Shown piece by piece: positions 1 through 5,796 of a stretch of 6,239 bases of DNA. Under the pieces are notes generated by a model. It did no database searches. It was not told the DNA's origin and saw nothing but the letters and a program-made list of their open reading frames with translations. The DNA is from a bacterium (lineage in GTDB: Bacteria > UBA9089 > CG2-30-40-21). How positions within the stretch are numbered: the first letter of the stretch is position 1; every line of letters begins with the position of its first letter. The stretch spans positions 1-6,239 of the forward strand of contig JASEHA010000142.1 of the NCBI GenBank assembly GCA_030018795.1. The letters run 5' to 3'. Made by a program: the position numbers and the translations under genes.

Positions 1-6
1 AAAGGT

Positions 7-48
7 GGCTCAATTTATCTGAGCATACCCGGCTCAATTTAAGTGAGC
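7..48. repeat. Two tandem palindromic repeats, possible IS21-type element end
   Basis: The 11-base word GGCTCAATTTA occurs at 7-17 and 31-41, a period of 24 bases. Each copy starts an interrupted palindrome GCTCA-N7-TGAGC (8-24 and 32-48). Repeated protein-binding motifs of this look are typical of the ends of IS21-family (istA/istB) elements, and similar TGGCTCA...TGAGC words are familiar there. No istA or istB coding sequence is inside the window, so any element would lie to the left or be a remnant. The repeats are seen directly; the IS21 assignment is inferred from pattern memory. A regulator's tandem operator is the main alternative. Confidence 0.4.
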
Positions 49-298
49 GGTATAGGGGAATTTAAGGATTGGGGCTATTTGGTTTTCAACAGGATAGCTG
101 TATCTAATTTACGGCCCAATAGACAGTAAAAAGGCTTCTTAACCGCAAAAAACTGATTAACTCAGAAGAGTAAAACATATTTTTAAGACTGGAGGCTCTA
201 AATGCTTTATAACTGCTGGTAAAATCATTACTCACACACAAATTACAGTTTATTGTGGAATTTAGATGCGTTTGCCCTGGGGGACTGCTGAAAATATC
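49..298. other. Intergenic stretch without recognisable gene
   Basis: I see no convincing gene in this stretch. The only sizeable open frame is on the minus strand (104-313, about 69 codons). It has a low-complexity, Ser/Leu-rich translation, no motif that I recognise, and it runs across the bioB promoter. A 6-codon plus-strand frame with a good GGAGG site (ATG at 202) ends almost at once and looks fortuitous. The stretch may be decayed DNA flanking the repeat at the left edge. Confidence 0.5.
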
Positions 299-327
299 TT
301 GACAGATAAGCAAGAAACTTGTATAAT
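299..327 (+). promoter_or_regulatory. Consensus sigma-70 promoter for bioB operon
   Basis: A perfect -35 hexamer TTGACA (299-304) and a perfect -10 hexamer TATAAT (322-327) are separated by exactly 17 bases. An exact match to both hexamers at optimal spacing is very unlikely by chance in 6 kb. Transcription should start near 333-335, giving a leader of roughly 104 bases before the bioB start. No classical BirA operator (TTGTTAAC/GGTTAACAA-type dyad) was recognised over or beside it. Such a strong promoter would suggest either constitutive expression or control in the leader. Confidence 0.85.
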
Positions 328-349
328 AGGGTATCAGTTATCGTTTTAT

Positions 350-389
350 CCTGCAATCCTGTCAAAAAATGGGGGCAGATATTGCAAGG
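350..389 (+). promoter_or_regulatory. Hairpin in the bioB 5' leader
   Basis: Within the predicted leader, CC+TGCAAT (350-357) can pair with ATTGCA+GG (381-389) with A387 bulged. Inside it, 359-363 can pair with 374-378, including one G-U pair, closing a 10-base loop. No run of T follows, so it is not an intrinsic terminator as it stands. TGCAA also recurs at 410-414, so three copies (352, 383, 410) lie in the leader and could instead be protein-binding half-sites. The pairing is seen in the sequence; a regulatory role is inference. Confidence 0.35.
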
Positions 390-423
390 CATCATGTAAC
401 ATAAATAGTTGCAAATAATTATA

Positions 424-431
424 GGGAGGAG
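424..431 (+). promoter_or_regulatory. Ribosome binding site of bioB
   Basis: GGGAGGAG lies six bases before the ATG at 438, a strong Shine-Dalgarno match that fixes the bioB start. Confidence 0.8.
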
Positions 432-437
432 ATAATT

Positions 438-1406
438 ATGCTGAATGAAAAGATGACCAACATCGGACAGGCTGCTCTAAGTGGGAAGAATATCACTGAC
501 AAGGAAGCCCTTTCCTTAGTCAAGGCACCGCTGTATGAGCTTCTTTTTTGGGCAAATACGGTAAGAGGCAAGTTCAGAAAGGATAAGATAGATACCTGCA
601 CCATAATTAATGCCAAGAGCGGCAGGTGTCCAGAAAATTGTAAGTTTTGTGCCCAGTCCTCTCATTACTCAACTGCTGTTCAAAGCTATCCCCTTGTTGA
701 GGAGGAAAGGATATTGGAAGCTGGGCATTATGCCAGTAAGATGAAGGCTAAAAGGTTTGGGATTGTAACCAGTGGGCGAAAGCTTTTGGGTGAAGAAATG
801 ACTAAGGTTTGCAGAGCCATTAAGCGGTTGACTCGGGTATGTGCTGTCCTTCCCTGTGCATCATTAGGCAAATTAACCATAGATTATGCAGACAGGCTTA
901 AAGAAGCAGGTCTGGGACGGTACCACCATAATCTTGAAACCTCAGAAAAATTCTTTCCAAATATTTGTACTACCCATAGCTATGCAGAACGAATAAGTAC
1001 CATAAAAATTGCTCTTGATGCAGGGCTTGAGGTCTGTTCAGGCGGTATATTTGGGCTTGGAGAGACATGGGATGATAGGGTGCAATTAGCTTTAACCTTA
1101 AGGGAATTGGGCGTTACCTCTATTCCGTTAAATTTCTTAAACCCTATTGTTGGCACACCCTTTGGTGAAAATAAACTTCTGCTGCCTATGGAAACCTTGA
1201 GAATAATTGCTATCTTTCGGCTTATCCACCCAAAACAGGAAATACTGATAGGCGGAGGACAGGAGATAGTCTTGAGGGATCTTCAGAGCTGGATATATCA
1301 TGCCGGAGCCAGTGGGATAATGATTGGAAATTATCTGACTACCGATGGAAGACCGCCAGAGGAAAAACTGCAGATTATAAAAGACCTTGAATTAACAATA
1401 GAATGA
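438..1406 (+). CDS. bioB: Biotin synthase (radical SAM), anaerobe-type
   Basis: Cytoplasmic radical SAM enzyme that inserts sulfur into dethiobiotin, the last step of biotin synthesis. The 322-residue length is normal for the family. The SAM [4Fe-4S] motif is C64-x3-C68-x2-C71, followed by AQSSHY. Substrate-pocket segments are YHHNLETS (162-169) and LNFLNP (231-236), and SGGIFGLGET spans 201-210. Alignment by eye to the E. coli enzyme is unusual at the sulfur-donor cluster. Cys128 and Cys188 correspond to C140 and C200, but the Cys97 position is Gly (G108, in RFGIVTSGR) and the Arg260 position is Leu (L270, in ILIGGGQE). Extra cysteines C135 and C177 flank the same region. This fits the biotin synthases of obligate anaerobes, reported to use a [4Fe-5S] auxiliary cluster instead of [2Fe-2S]. 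The start has a strong ribosome site. It is the first gene after the promoter and overlaps the next by four bases (ATGA). Confidence 0.95.
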   Translation: MLNEKMTNIGQAALSGKNITDKEALSLVKAPLYELLFWANTVRGKFRKDKIDTCTIINAKSGRCPENCKFCAQSSHYSTAVQSYPLVEEERILEAGHYASKMKAKRFGIVTSGRKLLGEEMTKVCRAIKRLTRVCAVLPCASLGKLTIDYADRLKEAGLGRYHHNLETSEKFFPNICTTHSYAERISTIKIALDAGLEVCSGGIFGLGETWDDRVQLALTLRELGVTSIPLNFLNPIVGTPFGENKLLLPMETLRIIAIFRLIHPKQEILIGGGQEIVLRDLQSWIYHAGASGIMIGNYLTTDGRPPEEKLQIIKDLELTIE

Positions 1407-2122
1407 ATAGGGTGGTAATTGTTACTGGGGCATCAAGAGGGCTTGGAGCAAGGCTTGCTCAGTGCTTTGCTGATGCCATGTTTGCAGTAGTGGTTAATTA
1501 TAATGAAAACAAGGATAAGGCAGAGGGTTTGGTACATGGCTTAATAGAAAATGGGCATGATGCTGTGGCAATTCATGCTGATGTGTCAAAGCCAGTTGAA
1601 ATAAAGGCTATGGTAGACATGGTGCTATCATTATGGGGCAGGATAGATGTATTGGTAAATAACGCTGGCATTACCTCTGATTCCCTTCTGGTAAAAACCT
1701 CAAATCATGCGTGGGAAAAGATTATTGGAACGAACCTGTCTGGCGTATTCACCTGTATAAAGGCAGTCGCTGAAATAATGGCCAAACATGGTGGGGGACA
1801 TATCATCAACATCTCATCTATCTCTGGTGTGCATGGACAGGTTGGACAGACAGCCTATGCAGCATCAAAGGCAGGTATATTGGGGCTGACAATGTCAGCG
1901 GCTAAAGAGCTGGGAGAATATAATATCAAGGTAAATACTGTCTTGCCAGGGTATCTCTTGACTGATATGGGCATATCTGTTGCTAAAGCAAGGGATAGGG
2001 CTGAGAAGATAAGTGTTTTACACAGGCTTTCAGATATGGATGAGACTGCTTGTTTTGTGGTCAGGCTGGCACAGATGAGCGGTGTCTCTGGACAGGTGTT
2101 TAATCTGGATAGCAGGGTGTAA
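1403..2122 (+). CDS. fabG: FabG-like 3-oxoacyl-ACP reductase (SDR family)
   Basis: Classical short-chain dehydrogenase/reductase of 239 residues, close to the usual FabG length (about 245). The Rossmann nucleotide motif TGASRGLG is at 8-15, D60-V61 follows, NNAG is at 86-89, and the catalytic tetrad is N111, S139, Y152 and K156 (YAASK). The C-terminal SGQVFNLDSRV replaces the usual GQ-x-VDGG ending of housekeeping FabG. The likely reaction is NADPH-dependent reduction of 3-oxoacyl-ACP to 3-hydroxyacyl-ACP. The ATG overlaps the bioB stop as ATGA and has no good Shine-Dalgarno sequence of its own, so translation is probably coupled to bioB. That coupling suggests a role in building the pimeloyl chain of biotin, as in bacteria whose biotin clusters carry dedicated fatty-acid-synthesis paralogues; this is inference. 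Another SDR substrate cannot be excluded from sequence. The stop lies in a tandem duplication of GGGTGTAA (2115-2130). Confidence 0.85.
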   Translation: MNRVVIVTGASRGLGARLAQCFADAMFAVVVNYNENKDKAEGLVHGLIENGHDAVAIHADVSKPVEIKAMVDMVLSLWGRIDVLVNNAGITSDSLLVKTSNHAWEKIIGTNLSGVFTCIKAVAEIMAKHGGGHIINISSISGVHGQVGQTAYAASKAGILGLTMSAAKELGEYNIKVNTVLPGYLLTDMGISVAKARDRAEKISVLHRLSDMDETACFVVRLAQMSGVSGQVFNLDSRV

Positions 2123-2128
2123 GGGTGT

Positions 2129-2155
2129 AACGCAGTGAGCACATTTAGGTGCGTT
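2129..2155. repeat. Small inverted repeat between fabG and gmhA
   Basis: AACGCA (2129-2134) and TGCGTT (2150-2155) form a 6-bp inverted repeat with a 15-base spacer in the 65-base gap between the two genes. There is no following T run, so it is a poor terminator. The stretch TTTAGGTGCGTT (2144-2155) matches 261-272 upstream of bioB at 11 of 12 bases. TCCACAAT (2161-2168) is the reverse complement of 252-259. This could be a remnant of a dispersed repeat, but each match alone is within chance expectation. Confidence 0.25.
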
Positions 2156-2173
2156 CTATTTCCACAATTCAAT

Positions 2174-2180
2174 GGAGGAG
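2174..2180 (+). promoter_or_regulatory. Ribosome binding site deciding the gmhA start
   Basis: GGAGGAG lies seven bases before ATG 2188. It supports that start over the in-frame GTG at 2149, which would add 13 residues lacking family resemblance and has no ribosome site. Confidence 0.8.
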
Positions 2181-2187
2181 AAGTCTT

Positions 2188-2763
2188 ATGGAAAATATGG
2201 AAAAAATAATAAGCAGTCAGATTCAGGAGAGTATTGATGTCAAAAATAATATCCCGTTAAAGGATGTGGCTAAGGCAGCAGAGCTAATCATTGATGCCTA
2301 CAGGCAGCATAAAAAGGTGCTTATTTGTGGTAATGGCGGGTCTGCTGCAGATGCTCAACATATGGCTGGTGAGCTGGTTGGCAGGTTTAAGATGGAACGG
2401 CAGGCACTTGGGGCAATTGCCTTAACTACTGACACATCTATCCTTACAGCCATAGGCAATGATTATGGGTTTGATGATATATTCTCAAGGCAGATAGATG
2501 CTCTTGTATCGCCAGGTGATATAGTTATTGGGATAAGCACCTCAGGAAATTCTCCTAATGTGCTCAAGGCAGTTACGATGGCTAAGGAAAAATCGGCTGT
2601 AACTATTGGTCTGACAGGCGGAAATGGCGGTAAGCTCAAGGATTTAACAAATGTATGTATTGTTGTCCCCTCCCTTAATACCCCAAGGATACAGGAGTCG
2701 CATATTACTATTATCCATATCATCTGCCTGCTTGTAGAGCAAGTGCTGTTTGGAGGGAAGTAA
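2188..2763 (+). CDS. gmhA: Sedoheptulose-7-phosphate isomerase (phosphoheptose isomerase)
   Basis: SIS-domain enzyme that isomerises sedoheptulose 7-phosphate to D-glycero-D-manno-heptose 7-phosphate, the first step to ADP- or GDP-heptose for lipopolysaccharide core or other surface glycans. It is cytoplasmic and a homotetramer in known members. From ATG 2188 the protein has 191 residues, close to E. coli GmhA (192). The phosphate-binding loop GNGGSAADA is at 48-56 and STSGNSPNV at 117-125. The metal and catalytic residues of the family are all recognisable: H58 and E62 (AQHMAGE), Q169 and H177 (RIQESHITIIH). The rest of the heptose pathway (hldE, gmhB) is not in the window. The stop overlaps the next start by one base (TAATG), so expression is likely linked to the HIT-family gene. 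The related isomerase DiaA is a weaker alternative because the full zinc set is present. Confidence 0.93.
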   Translation: MENMEKIISSQIQESIDVKNNIPLKDVAKAAELIIDAYRQHKKVLICGNGGSAADAQHMAGELVGRFKMERQALGAIALTTDTSILTAIGNDYGFDDIFSRQIDALVSPGDIVIGISTSGNSPNVLKAVTMAKEKSAVTIGLTGGNGGKLKDLTNVCIVVPSLNTPRIQESHITIIHIICLLVEQVLFGGK

Positions 2764-3254
2764 TGCATTTATTCGTTCCATCCAAACTGGAAGATTATCT
2801 GCTTGGCGAAAAACCAAAGGTAAACTGTATCCTGTGTGCTATCAGGGATAGGGATGAAAAGGTGGTCCAGATAGATGTTTACCGTAGTCAGGATATGATC
2901 GTCTCCTTAAATCTATATCCGTACAACCCGGGACATGTGATGATCTTTCCCAATAGACACATCAAAGATATTCGTGAGTTGAATGAGGAAGAGACAAATC
3001 AGATACAGTCATTGACCATAAAAACCCTTGATGTGCTTGACAGGCTTTATTCCCCTTCCGGGTATAATATTGGCTATAATATGGGTAATATCGCTGGTGC
3101 AAGCATTGAACATCTACACTTGCATATTGTCCCAAGGTATAAGAATGAGCTTGGATTTGTAGATATATTGAGCAATTCCAAGATAATTGTGGAGGATCCG
3201 CGGAAGACACTTAAGAGGTTTAGAGAGGCGTATGGTGCTGTCGCTGCAGGGTGA
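2763..3254 (+). CDS. HIT-family protein, Ap4A phosphorylase/hydrolase-like
   Basis: Histidine-triad nucleotide-binding protein of 163 residues. The signature H117-L-H119-L-H121-I-V-P-R contains the catalytic middle histidine and is preceded by GYNIGYNMGNIAGAS (100-114), typical of the branch related to diadenosine tetraphosphate phosphorylases and hydrolases. C22-x2-C25 (CILC) with H66 (NRH) and H117 are plausible zinc ligands, as in zinc-containing HIT proteins. The expected activity is attack on an alpha-phosphate of dinucleoside polyphosphates or a nucleotidyl adduct; the true substrate cannot be read from sequence. The ATG overlaps the gmhA TAA (TAATG), and GGAGGG (2752-2757) sits five bases before it within the end of gmhA. 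A role beside a sugar-phosphate isomerase is not obvious. It may be a general nucleotide house-cleaning enzyme carried in the operon. The C-terminus ends just before a decayed transposase region, but the catalytic domain is intact. Confidence 0.88.
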   Translation: MHLFVPSKLEDYLLGEKPKVNCILCAIRDRDEKVVQIDVYRSQDMIVSLNLYPYNPGHVMIFPNRHIKDIRELNEEETNQIQSLTIKTLDVLDRLYSPSGYNIGYNMGNIAGASIEHLHLHIVPRYKNELGFVDILSNSKIIVEDPRKTLKRFREAYGAVAAG

Positions 3255-3287
3255 CAAATGAGGCTCTCTCCTTGTCCCTAACTTCCT

Positions 3288-3538
3288 CTAACCGGATAAG
3301 TAAGCCCATTCTTCTATACTCCAGTCTTTTGCGTGAATTCTTTCCACTATTCAGTACCATTGTGTCGCTCCACAAATGAGGTATTGATAGTTGTGCTCAC
3401 AGTTGACCGCACAAGCCAACTCTTCAATAATTCCATCCCACCAAACACAATTGTCTTTACTATCCTGACTACACGTCCTTTTGCTCGTGTCTTGCTTACT
3501 GTTGCATAACATAAATCACTTTAGCATCTCCTTATTGG
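3288..3538 (-). pseudogene. Degenerate IS1-like transposase remnant
   Basis: The minus strand encodes a recognisable but broken transposase fragment. An open segment of 57 codons (3350-3520) reads SDLCYATVSKTRAKGRVVR..., ending in STTINTSFVERHNGTE. The VST-x-INTSFVER-x-NGT block is a hallmark of the catalytic domain of IS1-like DDE transposases. The segment is bounded by in-frame stops at 3521-3523 (TAA) and 3347-3349 (TAG). After a frameshift, a second frame reads HAKDWSIEEWAYLSG and stops at 3288-3290. That piece could match either the SKDW region or the tryptophan-rich C-terminal end of these transposases, so internal sequence has been lost. The N-terminal part is absent: the priA 3' end lies directly upstream on this strand. 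No inverted terminal repeats of an intact element were recognised. It is a dead fragment, and family assignment is from motif memory. Confidence 0.7.
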
Positions 3539-3564
3539 ATTCAATTCGTAATGAGTGAAGATTC

Positions 3565-3603
3565 AGCAAGAACGATTTCACGCCTCACTCAATCGTTCTT
3601 GCT
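3565..3603. repeat. Perfect 13-bp inverted repeat at the priA 3' end
   Basis: AGCAAGAACGATT (3565-3577) and AATCGTTCTTGCT (3591-3603) are exact reverse complements around a 13-base spacer. One arm includes bases of the priA stop codon (TAG, 3602-3604). Neither strand shows a T run after the stem, so it lacks the tail of an intrinsic terminator. It could still act as a 3' mRNA-end or Rho-assisted structure between the convergent genes. TCACTC in the spacer (3585-3590) can also pair with GAGTGA (3553-3558), offering an alternative fold. A remnant mobile-element end is another possibility, given the adjacent transposase debris. Confidence 0.7.
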
Positions 3604-5779
3604 ACAGCATGTCTGCTGGATCCATATCCATAATAATATCCACACTATTTGGTATAGATAATTCATGGATGCTTTTTATTACCAACTTACGCATTTGTTG
3701 CAGCTTTGATGACTTAAGAAGGATATGATAGCGATAATACCCTTTTATCCTGGATAGGGAGCAGGCAGCTGGACCAAGGATGATTATATCATTATGCAAA
3801 TTATTATTCTTGAGGTGAGCTGCTATCAGCATAGAGGTTTGATAGGATTGATTGGTATCCTTGCTGCGGATAAGGATATTCATCAGATGGGTAAATGGCG
3901 GATAATGCAGCTGCTGTCTAAACTCTATCTCCTGGTCATAAAATTCTTGATAGTTATGGGATAATGCGGACTGAATGCTGTAGTGCTGCGGAGAATATGT
4001 CTGAATAATCACCTCACCCTGCACCTGCCCTCTGCCTGCCCTTCCAGCTACTTGAGTCAGCAGGCTAAAGGTTTTTTCACAACTTCTGAAATCAGGCATG
4101 TTCAGCCCAATGTCGCTTGAGACAACACCAACTAAGGTAACATTTGGGAAATCATGACCCTTAGCAATCATTTGTGTGCCAACCAGGATATCCAGCTCAC
4201 CTGCTCTAAAGCTATTTAATATTTGTTCATGTGACCCTTTTGCTGATGTTGTATCCACATCCATGCGTGCTGTCCTTGCCTCTGGGAATAATCGATGAAT
4301 CTCTTCAGCCACCTTTTGTGTGCCTATGCCAGAGTATCGAATATCCTCACCATGGCATTCGGGACAGGATTGCGGGGCAGGCTGATGATAATTACAGTAG
4401 TGACACTTGAGCCTCTTATCAGTAATGTGATAGGTCAGGGTAATCTCACAATCAGGGCATTTCATGATAAGTCCGCAGGACCTGCATTGAATAAATGGGG
4501 CAAACCCACGGCGGTTGAGAAAGATGATTGCCTGCTGATTATTCTTAATCCTTTGAGCAATAGCCTGCTGCAGTCTGATGCTGAACATCTCTTTTTCTTC
4601 CTTCATGTCTATTATCTCTACCTGAGGCATGGGTTTTTCATCTATACGTACAGGAAGGGATAAGTAGTGATACTTCCCTATTTGGGTATTGTAAAAAGAT
4701 TCCAGTGATGGGGTAGCACTGCCAAGGATAATGGTGGCATTTTCATGCTTTGCCCTTACTACAGCTACATCACGGGCATGGTATCTTGGAGTAGTATCAA
4801 ATTGTTTGTAAGACGACTCATGCTCTTCGTCAACAATCAGCAAACCAAGCCTGTCAAGCGGAGCAAAAACAGCAGAACGAGCACCAATGACGATATTTGC
4901 CTCTTTCTTCAGCACCCTCTGCCATTCATCGTATCGTTCGCCGTCAGAAAGTCTGCTGTGTAATACAGCAACTCTCTGCCCAAACCTGGAGACAAACCTT
5001 TCCACTGTCTGTGGTGTCAGGGATATTTCTGGAACAAGGACAAGGCTTGTTTTGTTAACAGCCAATGCCTGTTCAATCGCCTGAAGATAAACCTCTGTCT
5101 TGCCACTTCCTGTTACCCCATGAAGCAAGAAAACACCAAATTTCTCTTGTCTGATGCTTGCAGATATTTCAGATGAGGCTTTGATCTGATCCTGGGTAAG
5201 GATGGGTTGGACTGATTTAGAAAGGGTATAATGTTTATAGGGGCTTCGATATTCTTGCTTGAAAGAAATATTCAAGAGACCTTTTTTAACCAACGTATTT
5301 ATTGTTTCTCGGCTTACACCTGTGTGAGAGATAAGCTCATTTAATGGCAAATCACCTGCAATTGTTACGGCTTGTATCGCCTTAACCTGTGCTTTAGATA
5401 ATTTCAACTGACCCTCTGGCAGATAATCAGAGAGACTGACTATTTTTATATGTCTTGTTTGTATCTGCGATTTATAGGGAACAGCACAACCTAATGTCTC
5501 ACCCAGGGTTGAAAGGTAGTAGGCAGCTATCCATTTAGCCAGGTGCATTAATTCCGGGCTAATAACAACCTGTTCATCTAAACAAGCAATAATATCCTTT
5601 AGCTGATAATTCCCCTTGAATTGTTCAGATATGCCAATAATATAGCCAACTACATGCCTTTTTCGACCAAATGGTGCTGTAACCCTCTTGCCAACAGATA
5701 CCCTGTCCCTTAAGCTGTCAGGCACTGAATAGGTAAATGTCTTATCAATGGGCAGATTAAAGACAATATCAAGGAACAT
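3602..5779 (-). CDS. priA: Primosomal protein N' (replication restart helicase PriA)
   Basis: Superfamily 2 3'-to-5' DNA helicase that recognises abandoned forks and D-loops and reloads the replicative helicase. The 725-residue length is close to E. coli PriA (732). Domains in order: 3'-DNA-binding domain (about 1-105), winged-helix segment (about 127-170), helicase lobe 1 with Walker A GVTGSGKT (221-228), DEEH (317-320) and GSATP (353-357), then lobe 2. Lobe 2 carries an inserted zinc-binding region with all eight cysteines in four CxxC pairs (C432/435, 441/444, 459/462, 472/475), GTQMIAKGHDFPNV (535-548) and the arginine-finger motif QVAGRAGR (576-583). The C-terminal domain ends in MDMDPADML, typical of the family. 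All catalytic motifs are intact, so it should be functional. The ATG at 5779 follows the upstream gene's stop by 17 bases with only a weak GGTGG ribosome site. The genes are probably co-transcribed, since no separate promoter is evident in the gap. Confidence 0.97.
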   Translation of the reverse strand: MFLDIVFNLPIDKTFTYSVPDSLRDRVSVGKRVTAPFGRKRHVVGYIIGISEQFKGNYQLKDIIACLDEQVVISPELMHLAKWIAAYYLSTLGETLGCAVPYKSQIQTRHIKIVSLSDYLPEGQLKLSKAQVKAIQAVTIAGDLPLNELISHTGVSRETINTLVKKGLLNISFKQEYRSPYKHYTLSKSVQPILTQDQIKASSEISASIRQEKFGVFLLHGVTGSGKTEVYLQAIEQALAVNKTSLVLVPEISLTPQTVERFVSRFGQRVAVLHSRLSDGERYDEWQRVLKKEANIVIGARSAVFAPLDRLGLLIVDEEHESSYKQFDTTPRYHARDVAVVRAKHENATIILGSATPSLESFYNTQIGKYHYLSLPVRIDEKPMPQVEIIDMKEEKEMFSIRLQQAIAQRIKNNQQAIIFLNRRGFAPFIQCRSCGLIMKCPDCEITLTYHITDKRLKCHYCNYHQPAPQSCPECHGEDIRYSGIGTQKVAEEIHRLFPEARTARMDVDTTSAKGSHEQILNSFRAGELDILVGTQMIAKGHDFPNVTLVGVVSSDIGLNMPDFRSCEKTFSLLTQVAGRAGRGQVQGEVIIQTYSPQHYSIQSALSHNYQEFYDQEIEFRQQLHYPPFTHLMNILIRSKDTNQSYQTSMLIAAHLKNNNLHNDIIILGPAACSLSRIKGYYRYHILLKSSKLQQMRKLVIKSIHELSIPNSVDIIMDMDPADML

Positions 5780-5796
5780 TTTTTACTTACCACCAT

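Noticed and set aside
202..222. Six-codon frame after GGAGG in the upstream region
   Set aside because: It lies upstream of the bioB promoter and so cannot be a leader peptide for that transcript; a short chance match is likelier.
397..406. TAACATAAAT also found at 3507-3516
   Set aside because: A 10-base AT-rich word is expected to recur by chance in 6 kb, and the flanks do not match.
1855..2172. Minus-strand open frame of 105 codons opposite fabG and the gap after it
   Set aside because: It lies almost wholly antisense to the well-supported reductase and shows no motif or ribosome site.
2149..2187. Upstream GTG start for gmhA
   Set aside because: It adds 13 residues without family resemblance and has no ribosome site, whereas ATG 2188 has GGAGGAG at ideal spacing and gives the normal family length.
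3254..3381. Direct repeat ACAAATGAGG at 3254-3263 and 3372-3381
   Set aside because: It could be read as an insertion footprint, but the second copy lies inside the transposase fossil's coding motif, so it is not a target-site duplication around it; chance is adequate.
4295..5084. Three plus-strand open frames inside priA
   Set aside because: All are antisense to conserved helicase and zinc-binding motifs of an intact priA, and none has a recognisable product.
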